Shown here piece after piece: positions 49,575 through 60,066 of a stretch of DNA of 64,000 bases. Within the stretch, counting starts at the first letter, position 1. The number at the start of each line of letters is the position of its first letter. Origin of the DNA: Bradyrhizobium sp. 21 (lineage in GTDB: Bacteria > Pseudomonadota > Alphaproteobacteria > Rhizobiales > Xanthobacteraceae). Made by a program: the position numbers and the translations under genes. Where the stretch lies: contig NZ_JADPJG010000008.1 of the NCBI RefSeq assembly GCF_023073335.1, positions 182,674-246,673 on the forward strand, written 5' to 3'. The notes under the pieces were generated by a model. It was not told the DNA's origin and did not search any database. It saw only the letters and a program-made list of their open reading frames with translations.

Positions 49575-49740
49575 CCTGCAACCCTCCAAACGCGCATGGC
49601 CGGGGACCGGCCGATCTTCACCGAAACCTAGGCTTGGCAGGTGTCAAAAACAAGGACCAAGGCAGCGCCAATTCGCTGTTGGCACTACGTAATCTTGCTA
49701 GTGTTAACTGGTCGCAGGGCGCCGGTAAAAGGCCGGGACG

Positions 49741-50493
49741 TCAGTCCTCGCTGCCGCCCTCGCCACCCTCATTGCCGCCTTCCGGCGGCGTCTCGGGCTC
49801 GACCGCAGGCGCCAGCGCGAGATCGAGGTCCTCGCCCGGTTCCAGCGGGTCCTCGTCCTCACGCAATGTCGGATCATCCGACGGCGTCGGCACGCTGAAT
49901 CCGGTCGGCAGGCGCGAATCCAGCAGGCCCGTGCCCTTGAGCTCCTCCAGGCCCGGCAGATCGCCGAGCTGTTCCAGGGTGAACTGCGACAGGAAGTCCT
50001 CGGTGGTTCCGAAGGTCAAGGGACGGCCCGGCGACTTGCGACGGCCGCGCGGCTTGATCCAGCCGGTTTCCAGCAGCACGTCCAGCGTGCCCTTCGAAGT
50101 CACGACGCCGCGGATCTCCTCGATCTCGGCACGCGTCACCGGCTGGTGATAGGCGATGATGGCCAGCACCTCGATCGCAGCGCGCGACAGACGACGGGTC
50201 TCGGTGCTCTCCCGCGTCATCAGCCAGGCGAGATCGCCCGCGGTGCGGAAGGTCCATTTGTTGGCGACCCGCACGAGATTGACGCCGCGCAAGGAATAGT
50301 CAGCCTGCAACTGCTCGAGCGCGGCCTTCACGTCCACACCCTCGGGCATGCGTTTGGCCAGCGTCGCGGTGTCCAGCGGTTCATTCGAAGCGAACAGCAG
50401 CGCTTCCAGCAGCCGCAATTCTTCGGGCCGTGCCTGGGACTCGTTCTCCATCGGCTCGGCCTCTTCTACCCGCACTTCAGCCAGGCTTGCCAT
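49741..50493 (-). CDS. scpB: Segregation and condensation protein B
   Basis: ScpB with ScpA and SMC forms the condensin that organises the chromosome. The 250-residue protein has two winged-helix parts: LRLLEALLFASNEPLDTATLAKRMPEG and LAIIAYHQPVTRAEIEEIRGV, then TLDVLLETGWIKPRGRRKSPGRPLTFGTTEDFLSQF. The last 70 residues are acidic and Pro/Glu-rich. AAGGAGAA precedes the ATG at 50493; a GTG seven codons upstream would overlap scpA. It lies 21 bases after scpA. Confidence 0.95.
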   Translation of the reverse strand: MASLAEVRVEEAEPMENESQARPEELRLLEALLFASNEPLDTATLAKRMPEGVDVKAALEQLQADYSLRGVNLVRVANKWTFRTAGDLAWLMTRESTETRRLSRAAIEVLAIIAYHQPVTRAEIEEIRGVVTSKGTLDVLLETGWIKPRGRRKSPGRPLTFGTTEDFLSQFTLEQLGDLPGLEELKGTGLLDSRLPTGFSVPTPSDDPTLREDEDPLEPGEDLDLALAPAVEPETPPEGGNEGGEGGSED

Positions 50494-50514
50494 GGCAGAT
50501 TCTCCTTGTTGCAC

Positions 50515-51354
50515 TTAAGCGACCGGCGCATCGGGCGCAGGAGCTGCGTCCATGACCGGCTTGGGGCGCCCCTTCCGGAAATAGATGGGCGCAAACGCCT
50601 CTTTCTGATTCAGCTCGAGCTGACCTTCGCGCACCAGTTCGAGCGCAGCAGCGAAACTCGAGGCGAGCACCGTCGCGCGCTGCGTCGGATCAGCGACGTG
50701 CCGGAGCAGATAGTCGTCGAGCACGCCCCAATCGTCCTGCTCGGTGATGCTGCCGACCAGCCGCTCCAGCGTGGCGCGCGCCTCGGCGAGCGACCACACC
50801 GTGCGCTTGGCCAGATGCACGCTCGCCAGCACCCGCGACTGGCGCTGCGAGGCATAGGCGGTGAGCAGGTCGTACAGCGTCGCGGTGTATTTCGGATGCT
50901 TGATCTCGGCGATCTGCTCGGGCTCACCACGCGGGAAGATGTCGCGCAGCAATTGCTGCCTGTTCATCAACCGGTTGGCGGCTTCGCGAATGGCCTCCAG
51001 CCGGCGCAGGCGGTTGGCGAGCGCCGTCGCCATCTGCTCCGCGCTCGGGCCTTCCGCGCTCGGCGGCTCCGGCAGCAGCAGGCGCGATTTCAGGAAGGCG
51101 AGCCAGGCCGCCATCACGAGATAGTCGGCAGCAAGCTCGAGCCGGATCTTTCGCGCGGCTTCGATGAAGTGGAGATATTGGTCGGCGAGCGCCAGGATCG
51201 AGATCTTGGCGAGATCGACCTTCTGCTGCCGCGCGAGTGCGAGCAGCAGGTCGAGCGGCCCCTCATAGCCCTCGACGTCCACCACCAACGCCGGCTCACC
51301 CTCGGCGAGCTCTGCGGGCCGCCCGGTTTCAAACGATAGGATTTCTGCGGTCAT
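50515..51354 (-). CDS. scpA: Segregation and condensation protein A
   Basis: ScpA is the kleisin that bridges SMC heads. The 279-residue protein has the N-terminal VDVEGYEGPLDLLLALARQQKVDLAKISILALADQYLHFIE motif and a C-terminal winged helix (VREGQLELNQKEAFAPIYFRKGRPKP). It overlaps nagZ by four bases, and scpB follows, so nagZ-scpA-scpB is a unit with tatABC further down. This order is common in alphaproteobacteria. Confidence 0.95.
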   Translation of the reverse strand: MTAEILSFETGRPAELAEGEPALVVDVEGYEGPLDLLLALARQQKVDLAKISILALADQYLHFIEAARKIRLELAADYLVMAAWLAFLKSRLLLPEPPSAEGPSAEQMATALANRLRRLEAIREAANRLMNRQQLLRDIFPRGEPEQIAEIKHPKYTATLYDLLTAYASQRQSRVLASVHLAKRTVWSLAEARATLERLVGSITEQDDWGVLDDYLLRHVADPTQRATVLASSFAAALELVREGQLELNQKEAFAPIYFRKGRPKPVMDAAPAPDAPVA

Positions 51355-52379
51355 GCGGATGCCGTGTTTGCCCGTGCGATCAATGCGTCCAGTTCGGCGC
51401 GTGCGGCCGCGCGGTCGAGCGGCTGTGGTCGTTTACGCGCCGCGAGCGCGGCGTTCGCCCGCTCCAGCGCCCTGCCCGCCAATTCGGGTGTCTGGCCGGC
51501 GACCTCGCGCATCTCCTCGATGTTGCCGTTGCAGTGCAGGGCCATGTCGCAGCCGGCCGCGAAGATGGCGCGGGTCCGCTCGGCGATATTCCCCGATAGC
51601 GCGTTCATCGACACGTCATCACTCATTAACAAACCCTGGAACCCGATCGCGCCGCGAATCACCTCAGCGATCATTGTCGCAGATGTCGTCGCCGGATGGG
51701 CGGGGTCGACCGCGCTAAACACAACATGTGCAGTCATGGCCATCGGCAAATCCGCCAGCGGCTTGAATGCCGCAAAGTCGGTGCGGTCGAGTTCGTCTCT
51801 CGGGGTATCGACCGTCGGCAGCTTGAAATGGGTATCGGCGGTGGCCCGGCCATGGCCGGGAATGTGCTTGAGGACCGGCAGCGCGCCGCCCTCCTCCAGG
51901 CCCTCGGTGACCGCGCGGGCGATCGCCGCGACCTTGCCTGGTTCGGTGCCGTAGGCCCGGTTCCCAATGACGCCGTCGGCGCCCGCCACCGGCACGTCGG
52001 CCAGCGGCAAGCAATCCACGGTAATGCCGAGATCGGCAAGATCGGCCGCGATCAGCCGGGCGCTGAGGCGCGCTGCGGCCAGCCCGAGCGCCGAATCAGT
52101 GTCGTACAAAGTCGAGAAAATTGCGCCCGCCGGGTAGGCCGGCCAGTGCGGCGGTCCCAGCCGCTGCACCCGTCCACCCTCTTGGTCGATCAGGACAGGA
52201 GCATCAGCGGCGCCTGCAACCGCCCGCAATTCCGCAACGAGTGCAGCAACTTGCGCCGGCGTCTCGACATTGCGCTTGAAGAGGATGAAGCCCCATGGGC
52301 GTTCGCCGCGGATAAACTCCCGCTCTGCGGCGGTCAGTTCCGTTCCGGATACGCCGGTAATGAAGGCCCGCGTGCTCAT
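51351..52379 (-). CDS. nagZ: Beta-N-acetylhexosaminidase NagZ
   Basis: NagZ removes GlcNAc from anhydromuropeptides during cell-wall recycling, which in some bacteria controls beta-lactamase induction. The 342-residue glycoside hydrolase family 3 protein has the LKHIPGHGRATADTHFKLP motif (catalytic His/Asp dyad) and the nucleophile in GLLMSDDVSMNALSG. There is no signal peptide, matching its cytoplasmic role. It overlaps scpA by four bases downstream; the SPOR protein gene lies 46 bases upstream. Confidence 0.95.
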   Translation of the reverse strand: MSTRAFITGVSGTELTAAEREFIRGERPWGFILFKRNVETPAQVAALVAELRAVAGAADAPVLIDQEGGRVQRLGPPHWPAYPAGAIFSTLYDTDSALGLAAARLSARLIAADLADLGITVDCLPLADVPVAGADGVIGNRAYGTEPGKVAAIARAVTEGLEEGGALPVLKHIPGHGRATADTHFKLPTVDTPRDELDRTDFAAFKPLADLPMAMTAHVVFSAVDPAHPATTSATMIAEVIRGAIGFQGLLMSDDVSMNALSGNIAERTRAIFAAGCDMALHCNGNIEEMREVAGQTPELAGRALERANAALAARKRPQPLDRAAARAELDALIARANTASA

Positions 52380-52425
52380 AAGGGCCGATTAACCCTGCCC
52401 CGCGAGGGGGTCAAGGAAACGGCCG

Positions 52426-53991
52426 TTAATTCCTCTGGATGAAGCAGGTCGGCAGGCCAGCAGACTTCAGGCTGTTGCAGGCCTGTGTCGCTTCCTCGGC
52501 CGAGCCATAGGGCCCGGCGAAGGCGCGATAGACGACCCCCTTGCCCTTGTCGGTGAGATCGACCCGCTTGATCACCGGCGAGCGCGATCCAAGCACGCTG
52601 CCATATTTGCTCTGAAGCACCCGGTAGGAAGCGTGAGCGCTATCCTCTGTTTGCTGCGAGGAGACCTGGACGACGTAGCCGCCGCCGCTGCTCGCAGGTG
52701 CAATCTGTGTCGGATTCGTCGCAGCCATCCGCTGCGGGGGCTCAGCCGTCGGGGCGGATTGCGGCGCCAGCGAGAGCGGCTGGTTGGCGCTGGCATTGGC
52801 CGATGTCGGCGGCGTGCGCGGCGCGGCCGGTGCGGCTACGGGCTTCGGCGCAGTTGCCGGCTTGGCTCCAGCCGATTGCGGCGTGGAGCTATCGGTCTGA
52901 TCACCCTTCACGGCCACGGTCCTGATCGGGCGCGGCGAATTGTTCGGCAGCGTACCGTTGCTCGGAACAGGCCCCGCACTCGACGCCGGAATATTGGACG
53001 GCGACACGCTCGCAACCGTCGGCGGGTTCGCATTCTGGTTCAGCGGCGGGAACACCACACGGGGACCTCCCGCCTTGGCGTTGACGTCGACGGGCGCTTC
53101 CTCGCGCGGCACGATCTTCTCGGTGCCATCACCGGTGACCATGCGGTCCGGCACCTTGGCCGAGGGGTCCGACGGCGCCGGCACGACCTTGGTCGGCGTG
53201 TTGTCGGCCTTGATGATCGGCGGCTCGCCGCTGCGGGGCGTGCCCACATAGGTCTTGTAGGCGAAGGCAGCGCCGGTCCCGACCACGGCAAGCGCCAGGA
53301 TCGCTGCGACCGTCATCATGCCGCCGCGCGCCTTCTTGGGTTCATCGAGATCAGCTTCAGGATAGTCGCTCTGGAACGCGTAGGGATCGTCCGGATAGGC
53401 GGGATCGCGCTGGTAGTCCTGCTCGCCAGCTTCCAGCCGTCCGTAGAGCGCATCGTCGTAGCGCGCCGGATCGGGCTGCTGATACGGCTCCTGATAGGCT
53501 TGCGGCTGGGGAGCCTGATCGTGCTGCTGGTAGGTCTGATCCTGGTAAGCCTGATCGTGATAGGCCTGATCTTGATAGGCGTGATCCTGATAGGCCTGCG
53601 GCTGATGAAAATCAGGCTCGGGCGCGGTCGGCTGGGCTGAATAACGATGCAACGGATGAACCGGGTTTACGGAAACGGGATAGTCAGGCTCGGGAGCTGG
53701 CGCCGGCTGCGGCTGCACATTGGCCCGTCGCATCCATGAGGGTGGCGCCGGCGCTGCCGGCTCGGCGTAATCCTGCTGGTAGTCGTCCTGTTGGTGATCG
53801 TCTTCCTGATAACCCTGCGCAGGCGGTGTCGGCGCGTGCGTGGCGGGCCGCCCCTGCGCTGCAAACGGATCGGTCTGTCCGATCAGGCGCGCCAGTTCGG
53901 CCAAGGGATCATTTTCCGCTTTCCCATGCTGGTTGCCACCGCGACCGTAGTCGTCGGAGGGAAACGGTCTGTCCTGATATCGTTCGGCCAT
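52426..53991 (-). CDS. SPOR-domain membrane protein with Gln/Tyr-rich repeat region
   Basis: The 521-residue protein has a long cytoplasmic part rich in Tyr, Gln, Asp and Pro, with a 15-base tandem repeat encoding YQDQA-like units, then one membrane helix (GGMMTVAAILALAVVGTGAAFAY, about 245-267), a Pro/Ser/Thr-rich periplasmic linker and a C-terminal SPOR domain (GGYVVQVSSQQTEDSAHASYRVLQSKYG ... GPYGSAEEATQACNSLKSAGLPTCFIQ). SPOR domains bind denuded glycan at division sites. ATG 53991 was chosen over a longer frame. nagZ lies 46 bases downstream, so cell-wall turnover is a fair context. Confidence 0.88.
   Translation of the reverse strand: MAERYQDRPFPSDDYGRGGNQHGKAENDPLAELARLIGQTDPFAAQGRPATHAPTPPAQGYQEDDHQQDDYQQDYAEPAAPAPPSWMRRANVQPQPAPAPEPDYPVSVNPVHPLHRYSAQPTAPEPDFHQPQAYQDHAYQDQAYHDQAYQDQTYQQHDQAPQPQAYQEPYQQPDPARYDDALYGRLEAGEQDYQRDPAYPDDPYAFQSDYPEADLDEPKKARGGMMTVAAILALAVVGTGAAFAYKTYVGTPRSGEPPIIKADNTPTKVVPAPSDPSAKVPDRMVTGDGTEKIVPREEAPVDVNAKAGGPRVVFPPLNQNANPPTVASVSPSNIPASSAGPVPSNGTLPNNSPRPIRTVAVKGDQTDSSTPQSAGAKPATAPKPVAAPAAPRTPPTSANASANQPLSLAPQSAPTAEPPQRMAATNPTQIAPASSGGGYVVQVSSQQTEDSAHASYRVLQSKYGSVLGSRSPVIKRVDLTDKGKGVVYRAFAGPYGSAEEATQACNSLKSAGLPTCFIQRN
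53531..53605. repeat. 15-base tandem repeat inside the SPOR-protein gene
   Basis: Five 15-base units of the type TAGGCCTGATCTTGA follow one another (53531-53605), coding on the minus strand for AYQDH, AYQDQ, AYHDQ, AYQDQ, TYQ-like residues. Copies differ by one to three bases, so the array could vary between strains by slippage without shifting the frame. Confidence 0.75.
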
Positions 53992-54133
53992 CGTGATGAT
54001 GCGTCCCTTCGGGAAAGCCGCGCGCCCCTCGACCAAGGCACGGCCTTCGACCCACAAGGCTTTCAACCAAGTCTAAGCGGTCCGGCTTCTGCCGGTTACC
54101 CCCAAAAATTCCCCTTAAGTAGTTCGCCCCAAA

Positions 54134-55924
54134 CTACCGCATCTCGTCCGGAGCATGGACGCCGAGGATGGCGAGGCCCGATGCCAGGACAGAGACGACG
54201 CCCTGGACCATGGCCAGCCGCGCCTTCGTTAGATCTGCATCATTATTGATAATGAAGCGTAAATAGGGCAAATCGCGCCCCTTCGTCCAAAGTGCATGAA
54301 ATTCGCTGGCTAAATCATAGAGATAGAAGGCAATTCGGTGCGGCTCGTGGGCCGCCGCGGCAGCTTCCAGCATGCGTGGAAATATTGCGAGGCGCCTGAG
54401 AAGATCAAGCTCCACCGGGTCCGACAGCCGTTCCACTGCCGACTCACTGAGCCAGGCGATGCGCTTCTCCGCCTCCTCCGGGAGCTCCGGGAACACCTCG
54501 GCCCGCGCATTGCGGAAGATCGAGTGGCCGCGGGCGTGGCCGTACTGAACGTAGAACACCGGGTTGTCCCGCGACTGTTCCATGACCTTGGCAAGGTCGA
54601 AATCGAGCACCGCATCGTTCTTGCGGTAGAGCATCATGAAGCGGACGGCGTCTTGGCCGACTTCATCCACCACCTCACGCAAGGTGACGAAGTCCCCGCT
54701 TCGCTTGGACATTTTCACCGGCTCGCCATTGCGCAACAGCTTCACGAGCTGGACGATCTTGACGTCGAGCGCGGCTTTGCCGGCGGTCACGGCCTTCACC
54801 GCCGCCTGCATGCGCTTGATGTAGCCGCCATGGTCGGCGCCCCAGACGTCGATCATTTCGGCAAAACCACGGTCGAACTTGTTCTTGTGGTAGGCGATGT
54901 CAGAGGCGAAGTAGGTATAGGAATTGTCCGACTTGATCAGCGGACGATCGACGTCGTCGCCATAGGCGGTTGCCTTGAACAGCAATTGCTCGCGGTCCTC
55001 CCAATCCTCGATCGGCGCGCCCTTCGGCGGCGGCACGCGCCCCTCATAGATGTCGCCCTTTTCGCGCAGGAAATCGATGGTCTCGGCGACCTTGTTGTTG
55101 CCGGCGTCCAGCAGCGAGCGCTCCGAGAAGAATACGTCGTGGCGGATGTTCAGCGCGCCGAGATCGCCCTTGATCTCGTCCATCATCATGGCGATGGCTT
55201 TGGCCCGCACGATCGGCAGCCATGCGGCCTCGCTCATCGCGCGCAGCTTGTCGCCGTGCTCCTTCGCCAGCGCTTCGCCCACCGGCTTCAGATAGTCGCC
55301 GGGATAGAGCCCCTCGGGGATGGCGCCGATGTCCTCGCCGAGCGCTTCGCGATACCTGAGGAACGCCGAGCGCGCGAGCACGTCGACCTGGGCACCGGCA
55401 TCGTTGATGTAATATTCGCGCGTGACGTCACGGCCCGCGAACTCAAGCAAGCTCGACAGGGCGTCGCCGAACACGGCGCCGCGGCAATGGCCGACATGCA
55501 TAGGACCGGTCGGATTGGCCGAGACGTATTCGACATTGACCTTGGCGCCGCCGCGGACGCGGCCGTAATCGGCGCCTTCGCGCAGCACCGTTCGCAATGC
55601 CTCGGCCCAGGCGGCCGGCTGCAGCGTCAAATTGATGAAACCGGGACCGGCGATGTCGACCTTGGCGATGAGCGCATCCGCGCGCAGCCGCTCGGCGATC
55701 TGCTCGGCGAGATCGCGCGGCTTGGCCTTTGCCTCTTTCGCAAGCACCATGGCGGCGTTGGTCGCCATGTCGCCGTGGGAGGCGTCACGCGGCGGCTCGA
55801 CCACCACGCGCGAAAAATCGATGCCCTCGGGCCAGCTGGCGTCCGCCGCGAGCGCGCGGCAGGTTGCGTGCACGCGTGCGAGCACGTCGGCGAACAAATG
55901 CGGTGCTGAGGGTGTGTCGGGCAT
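54134..55924 (-). CDS. argS: Arginyl-tRNA synthetase
   Basis: ArgRS charges tRNA(Arg). The 596-residue class I enzyme has the HIGH variant in [25 protein letters not shown] (about 129-153), a KMSK-type motif in [20 protein letters not shown], and the C-terminal anticodon-binding helices with a DALRF-like YLRFIIN end. The ATG at 55922-55924 gives [19 protein letters not shown]. It begins 9 bases after the dgt stop. Confidence 0.95.
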   Translation of the reverse strand: MPDTPSAPHLFADVLARVHATCRALAADASWPEGIDFSRVVVEPPRDASHGDMATNAAMVLAKEAKAKPRDLAEQIAERLRADALIAKVDIAGPGFINLTLQPAAWAEALRTVLREGADYGRVRGGAKVNVEYVSANPTGPMHVGHCRGAVFGDALSSLLEFAGRDVTREYYINDAGAQVDVLARSAFLRYREALGEDIGAIPEGLYPGDYLKPVGEALAKEHGDKLRAMSEAAWLPIVRAKAIAMMMDEIKGDLGALNIRHDVFFSERSLLDAGNNKVAETIDFLREKGDIYEGRVPPPKGAPIEDWEDREQLLFKATAYGDDVDRPLIKSDNSYTYFASDIAYHKNKFDRGFAEMIDVWGADHGGYIKRMQAAVKAVTAGKAALDVKIVQLVKLLRNGEPVKMSKRSGDFVTLREVVDEVGQDAVRFMMLYRKNDAVLDFDLAKVMEQSRDNPVFYVQYGHARGHSIFRNARAEVFPELPEEAEKRIAWLSESAVERLSDPVELDLLRRLAIFPRMLEAAAAAHEPHRIAFYLYDLASEFHALWTKGRDLPYLRFIINNDADLTKARLAMVQGVVSVLASGLAILGVHAPDEMR

Positions 55925-55933
55925 GGGCGCCGC

Positions 55934-57142
55934 CTAACGCAAATCCGGGGTCGAGTCAAAGAGCCGCTGGTGCTCGGTCAGGGCGAAACGGTCGGTCATT
56001 CCGGCAATGAAATTACCGATCCGGCGAGCCCGGTCGCCCTCATTGTCCGCCTCCGCCCCGACCAGCCATTCCGGCGGCAGCTCGCTCGGGGATTTCAGGT
56101 ATTTCGCGAACAGGTCGAACAGGATCTGTTCCGCCTCCCCCATCACCCGCATCACCCGCTTGTGGCGGTACATGTGCTGGTAGAGAAAGCGCTTGATGGC
56201 GGCCTCCTCCTCGGCGACTTCAGGCGGGAATGCAATCAGCGCCCGGCTCTGCTGGCGGACGTCCTGGGCCGATTGCGGTTTCACGGCGGCGAGGTTCCTC
56301 TCAGCCTCGGCGAACACCGCGCCGATCAGGTGCGAGATCAGCTCACGCACGAGTTCGGCTCCGCGCCTGAAATCTTCGAGGTCGGGGTAATGCGCCGAGG
56401 TCTCGGCGATGATCTCCGCGGTCAGCGGCATCACCTTGAGGTCGTCGAGGTGAAACAGGCCGGCGCGCAGGCCGTCGTCGATGTCGTGGGCGTCATAAGC
56501 GATGTCGTCGGCGATCGCTGCGACCTGTGCTTCGAGCGAAGCAAAACTCCACAATTCGAGATCGTAGGTCTTGATGTAGTCGGCGATGCCGACCGGAATG
56601 CCGTGCTCGCGATAGCGCCCGACCGGCGCTCCGTTGCGGTCGGTCAGCGGGCCGTTGTGCTTGACGATCCCCTCCAGCGACTCCCAGGTCAGGTTCAACC
56701 CGTCGAAATCCGGGTAGCGGTGCTCCAGCGCCGCGACGACGCGCAGCGTCTGGGCGTTGTGATCGAAGCCGCCAAAATCCTTCAGGCAGGCGTCCAGCGC
56801 CCGCTCGCCGGCATGCCCGAAGGGCGGATGGCCGAGATCATGGGCGAGCGCCAGTGTCTCCGTGAGGTCCTCGTCCAGCCCGAGTTGCCGGGCCAGCGCG
56901 CGGGCGATCTGCGCCACCTCCAGCGAATGGGTCAGCCGGGTGCGGTAGTGGTCGCCCTCGTGGAACACGAACACCTGGGTCTTGTACTTCAGGCGGCGGA
57001 ACGCGGTGGAATGGATCACCCGGTCGCAATCCCGCCGGAACGGGCTGCGGGTCCGGCTCGGCGGCTCAGCGACCAGCCGGCCGCGGCTGCGGTCGGGGTC
57101 GCAGGCATAGGGCGCATGGGGGGCAGCCATTCCGACGGACAC
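55934..57142 (-). CDS. dgt: Deoxyguanosinetriphosphate triphosphohydrolase-like protein
   Basis: This HD-domain enzyme removes triphosphate from deoxynucleoside triphosphates. The 402-residue protein has [41 protein letters not shown] and the HD motif [20 protein letters not shown], and [14 protein letters not shown] for the last metal ligand. The start is GTG at 57140-57142 ([16 protein letters not shown]), which I recall as usual for relatives; an ATG four codons later is possible. It diverges from the erpA-type gene and runs into argS. Confidence 0.92.
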   Translation of the reverse strand: MSVGMAAPHAPYACDPDRSRGRLVAEPPSRTRSPFRRDCDRVIHSTAFRRLKYKTQVFVFHEGDHYRTRLTHSLEVAQIARALARQLGLDEDLTETLALAHDLGHPPFGHAGERALDACLKDFGGFDHNAQTLRVVAALEHRYPDFDGLNLTWESLEGIVKHNGPLTDRNGAPVGRYREHGIPVGIADYIKTYDLELWSFASLEAQVAAIADDIAYDAHDIDDGLRAGLFHLDDLKVMPLTAEIIAETSAHYPDLEDFRRGAELVRELISHLIGAVFAEAERNLAAVKPQSAQDVRQQSRALIAFPPEVAEEEAAIKRFLYQHMYRHKRVMRVMGEAEQILFDLFAKYLKSPSELPPEWLVGAEADNEGDRARRIGNFIAGMTDRFALTEHQRLFDSTPDLR

Positions 57143-57251
57143 GGCGAATTTAGTCCCTATCCATTTGATTCTGCGTATGGTGACACTTAACTATGACGGG
57201 CGCGGGATACCAATTGAATTGGGTATAACGCGGGACTATCGGAGACGGGCT

Positions 57252-57596
57252 ATGACGACTGACGTGACGACGACTGACGTGACCATCAGTGACCGCGCCG
57301 CACGCCGGATTGGGGAGATCCTCAAGGGCGAAGGCACAGGCGCGATGCTGCGCATCTCCGTCGAGGGCGGCGGCTGCTCCGGTTTCCAGTACAAGTTCGA
57401 CATCGACCGCGCCCGCACCGACGACGATCTCGTGATCGAGCAGAACAATGCGGTGGTGCTGGTCGATTCCGCCTCGCAGCCGTTCCTGGCGGGGTCGCAG
57501 GTCGATTTCGTCGACGATCTGATCGGCGCCTCGTTCCGCGTCAACAATCCCAACGCGACGGCGTCCTGCGGCTGCGGGACCAGCTTCTCGATCTAA
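57252..57596 (+). CDS. erpA: A-type iron-sulfur cluster carrier (ErpA/HesB family)
   Basis: The 114-residue protein delivers iron-sulfur clusters to target enzymes. VTISDRAARRIGEIL and MLRISVEGGGCSGFQYKFDID give the first cysteine, and the last two cysteines lie in NPNATASCGCGTSFSI at the C-terminus, the HesB/IscA/ErpA pattern. The ATG at 57252 has GGAGACGGG just upstream. The frame upstream does not look like the family. Its stop lies four bases from that of the convergent sensor kinase. Whether it is the IscA or ErpA member is not certain. Confidence 0.92.
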   Translation: MTTDVTTTDVTISDRAARRIGEILKGEGTGAMLRISVEGGGCSGFQYKFDIDRARTDDDLVIEQNNAVVLVDSASQPFLAGSQVDFVDDLIGASFRVNNPNATASCGCGTSFSI

Positions 57597-57600
57597 GCGC

Positions 57601-59934
57601 TTACGTGCCGGTGATCTGCCTTTCCTCGTCCGTCCAGTCCACCTCGACCGGCATCTGCTCGGGCTGAAGAGGTGCGTCCTCCAATACCACGACGTGGCCG
57701 TCCAGCGCGCGCAGCAAGGCCGAAGCCAGCGCCGGCTTGCGCAGCGGCTTTGCCAGGAAGTCCGACATGCCGGCTTCGCGGCAGATCTTGACGTCTTCGG
57801 GGAAGGCGTTGGCGGTCAGCGCGATGATCGGCAGGGCTTCAAAACGCCCGCCTTGCGCACGGATCGCACGGGTGGCGGCAAGGCCGTCCATCTCAGGCAT
57901 CCGCACGTCCATCAGCACAACATCGTAATCACCCTCGGAAACCGCGTCGACGGCTTCGACGCCGTCGGTCACGACGCGCAGCTCGACGTCGAAGGCACCC
58001 AACATCTTGCTCACGACCATGCGGTTGACGGCATCGTCCTCTGCGACCAGCACCTTCAACGGGCGGTCGCGCTCGGCGATACGGACCTTGAGCTCGTCGG
58101 CTTCGTCGCGGTCTGCAGTCTGGTCGGACGCCTGCGCCTGGCTCCAGGGCAGCACCAGCGTGAAGCGGAAAGTCGAGCCCTCGCCCGGCGTCGAGGTGAC
58201 GCCGATGGTGCCGCCCATCTGCTCGATGATGCGCCGGGAGATCGCCAGGCCCAGCCCGGTGCCGCCGAAGCGGCGGCTGATCGAGGCATCAGCCTGCGCG
58301 AAGTCGGAGAAGAGCTGGCCGAGCTTCTCAGGGGCGATGCCGATGCCGCTGTCGGTCACGCTCCATTCGACGGTGGCCAGTAGATCGCGGCGCGCCTGGC
58401 AGACGGCCGAGATCGTCACCTCGCCTGCGTCGGTGAATTTCACCGCGTTGGAAGCGAGATTGAGCAGCACCTGGCGGATGCGCGCCACGTCGCCGCGCAG
58501 CGTCGGCGGCAGGTTCGGATCGAGCTCGACCCTGAACGCGAGCCCCTTGTTCTTGGCGCTCGCGCGCACGACGGTCGCGACCGCATCGACCAGCGCCTGC
58601 GGGGCGAAGTCGATCACCTCGAACGCGAAGCGTCCGGCCTCCAGCTTGGAGAGGTCGAGGATGTCGTTGAGGATGCGCTGGAGATTGTCACCGGACTCGC
58701 GGATCGTGGTAACAGCCTCATGCTGCTCCGGATCGAGCTTCGTTTCCAGCAACATGCTGGCGAGCCCGAGCACGCCGTTCATGGGCGTACGGATCTCGTG
58801 GCTCATCACCGCCAGGAAGTCGGACTTGGCGCGGCTCTCGGCCTCGGCCTTTTCAGCGCGCCAGCGCTCGGTGACATCGCGGCCGAAGCCGCGATAGCCG
58901 AGGAAGTGACCACCGCGATCATAGGCCGGCTTCGCGGTGAGCGACCACAGCCGCGCCTCGCCGCCGGCAACGACCTTGAGGTTCATCTCGTGCAGCGGCT
59001 CGGCGTGCTCCATCAGGCCGACGATGTTGTAGGCCGCGCTCTTGTCCTCAGGACAGAGCATGTCGAGCACGTCGGCGAAATGCGATCCCTTCAGCAGTGG
59101 CAGCGGCAGTTGCGCGACGGCGGCGAAGCGTTCGGGCACGTCGACCAGATGCCCCTCGGCATCGGTCTGCCACAGCCAGTCGCTGGCGTTCTCCTGAAAA
59201 TCCTTCAGCAGCAGCGAGATGATCTCGGTCTGGCGCTCGAGCTCGAGCTGGGCCTTGAGATTGCCGAGGAACAGATTGCCTTGCGAGACGATGTTGCGCG
59301 CCATGAAGAACGCGAACAGCAGCAAGAACACCGCGGTCACGAGGTAAGGCCCGGTGCCGCACAACAGCAACGCACCGACGCAGGCGACCGTCGTCGTCGC
59401 GAGATAGACGAGGCCGGCGCGCGGGAAGGTCGAGAGCGTGAAGGCGCCACCGGACATCATGCCGACCATCAGGCAGGCCAGAATGAGCTGGCTGGTCGGC
59501 TCGATGCGGCTGAACAGAGCGAGCGGCAGCGCGCCCCAGATCGCGGCGAGGAAAAATGCCTGTCGCAGCATCTGCCGCGCGGCGCGCGCGGTCACCTCTT
59601 GTGGCGGGTTCTGATGCGACCGCCGCCACGCGCGCACCGCGAGCGAGGCGGTGGCGGCAAGCGTCATGCCCCAGATCGCGAGAAAGTCGTTCCAGCCCCT
59701 GCCCCAGAACAGGACCAACACGACCGCGACATTGAGCATGGTCACGGCCATCGTCACCGGGATCAGCCGGGTCACGGCGTCGATCTGCTTGGCGCGGATG
59801 CGACGCAGCTCGCGCTCGCTGAGATCGGCGGTCAGCCCGTCCTCGATCTCGAAGCCCCCGAGCCAGTACAGGAACGCGCCGACCAGGCCGTCGCGCGGCT
59901 CCGTTCGCTTCATGGATTTGTCCGGCCATCCCAT
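57601..59934 (-). CDS. Membrane hybrid histidine kinase with PAS and receiver domains
   Basis: The 777-residue protein has five or six membrane helices (about 54-215), a coiled stretch, a PAS-like domain (about 250-355), HisKA with the phosphoryl His379 in [15 protein letters not shown], HATPase_c (about 480-600, N and G boxes in NLASNAVKF and [18 protein letters not shown]), and a C-terminal receiver (about 645-765) with DVRMPEMDG and the lysine in LAKPLRK. No output domain follows, so the phosphate should pass to a separate protein. It converges with the erpA-type gene. Confidence 0.93.
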   Translation of the reverse strand: MGWPDKSMKRTEPRDGLVGAFLYWLGGFEIEDGLTADLSERELRRIRAKQIDAVTRLIPVTMAVTMLNVAVVLVLFWGRGWNDFLAIWGMTLAATASLAVRAWRRSHQNPPQEVTARAARQMLRQAFFLAAIWGALPLALFSRIEPTSQLILACLMVGMMSGGAFTLSTFPRAGLVYLATTTVACVGALLLCGTGPYLVTAVFLLLFAFFMARNIVSQGNLFLGNLKAQLELERQTEIISLLLKDFQENASDWLWQTDAEGHLVDVPERFAAVAQLPLPLLKGSHFADVLDMLCPEDKSAAYNIVGLMEHAEPLHEMNLKVVAGGEARLWSLTAKPAYDRGGHFLGYRGFGRDVTERWRAEKAEAESRAKSDFLAVMSHEIRTPMNGVLGLASMLLETKLDPEQHEAVTTIRESGDNLQRILNDILDLSKLEAGRFAFEVIDFAPQALVDAVATVVRASAKNKGLAFRVELDPNLPPTLRGDVARIRQVLLNLASNAVKFTDAGEVTISAVCQARRDLLATVEWSVTDSGIGIAPEKLGQLFSDFAQADASISRRFGGTGLGLAISRRIIEQMGGTIGVTSTPGEGSTFRFTLVLPWSQAQASDQTADRDEADELKVRIAERDRPLKVLVAEDDAVNRMVVSKMLGAFDVELRVVTDGVEAVDAVSEGDYDVVLMDVRMPEMDGLAATRAIRAQGGRFEALPIIALTANAFPEDVKICREAGMSDFLAKPLRKPALASALLRALDGHVVVLEDAPLQPEQMPVEVDWTDEERQITGT

Positions 59935-60066
59935 TCGAAAAACCTTTCAGTATCAATGGCCCAGGCCCGGCTTAAGCCAGGTTAATATTGTGGGAGATTT
60001 TGCGGCCGTCTTGACGGGCGCGTTTGCAGTTTGTTCTAACGGGGCCCCCGCCTGGAGCTTCCCCAA

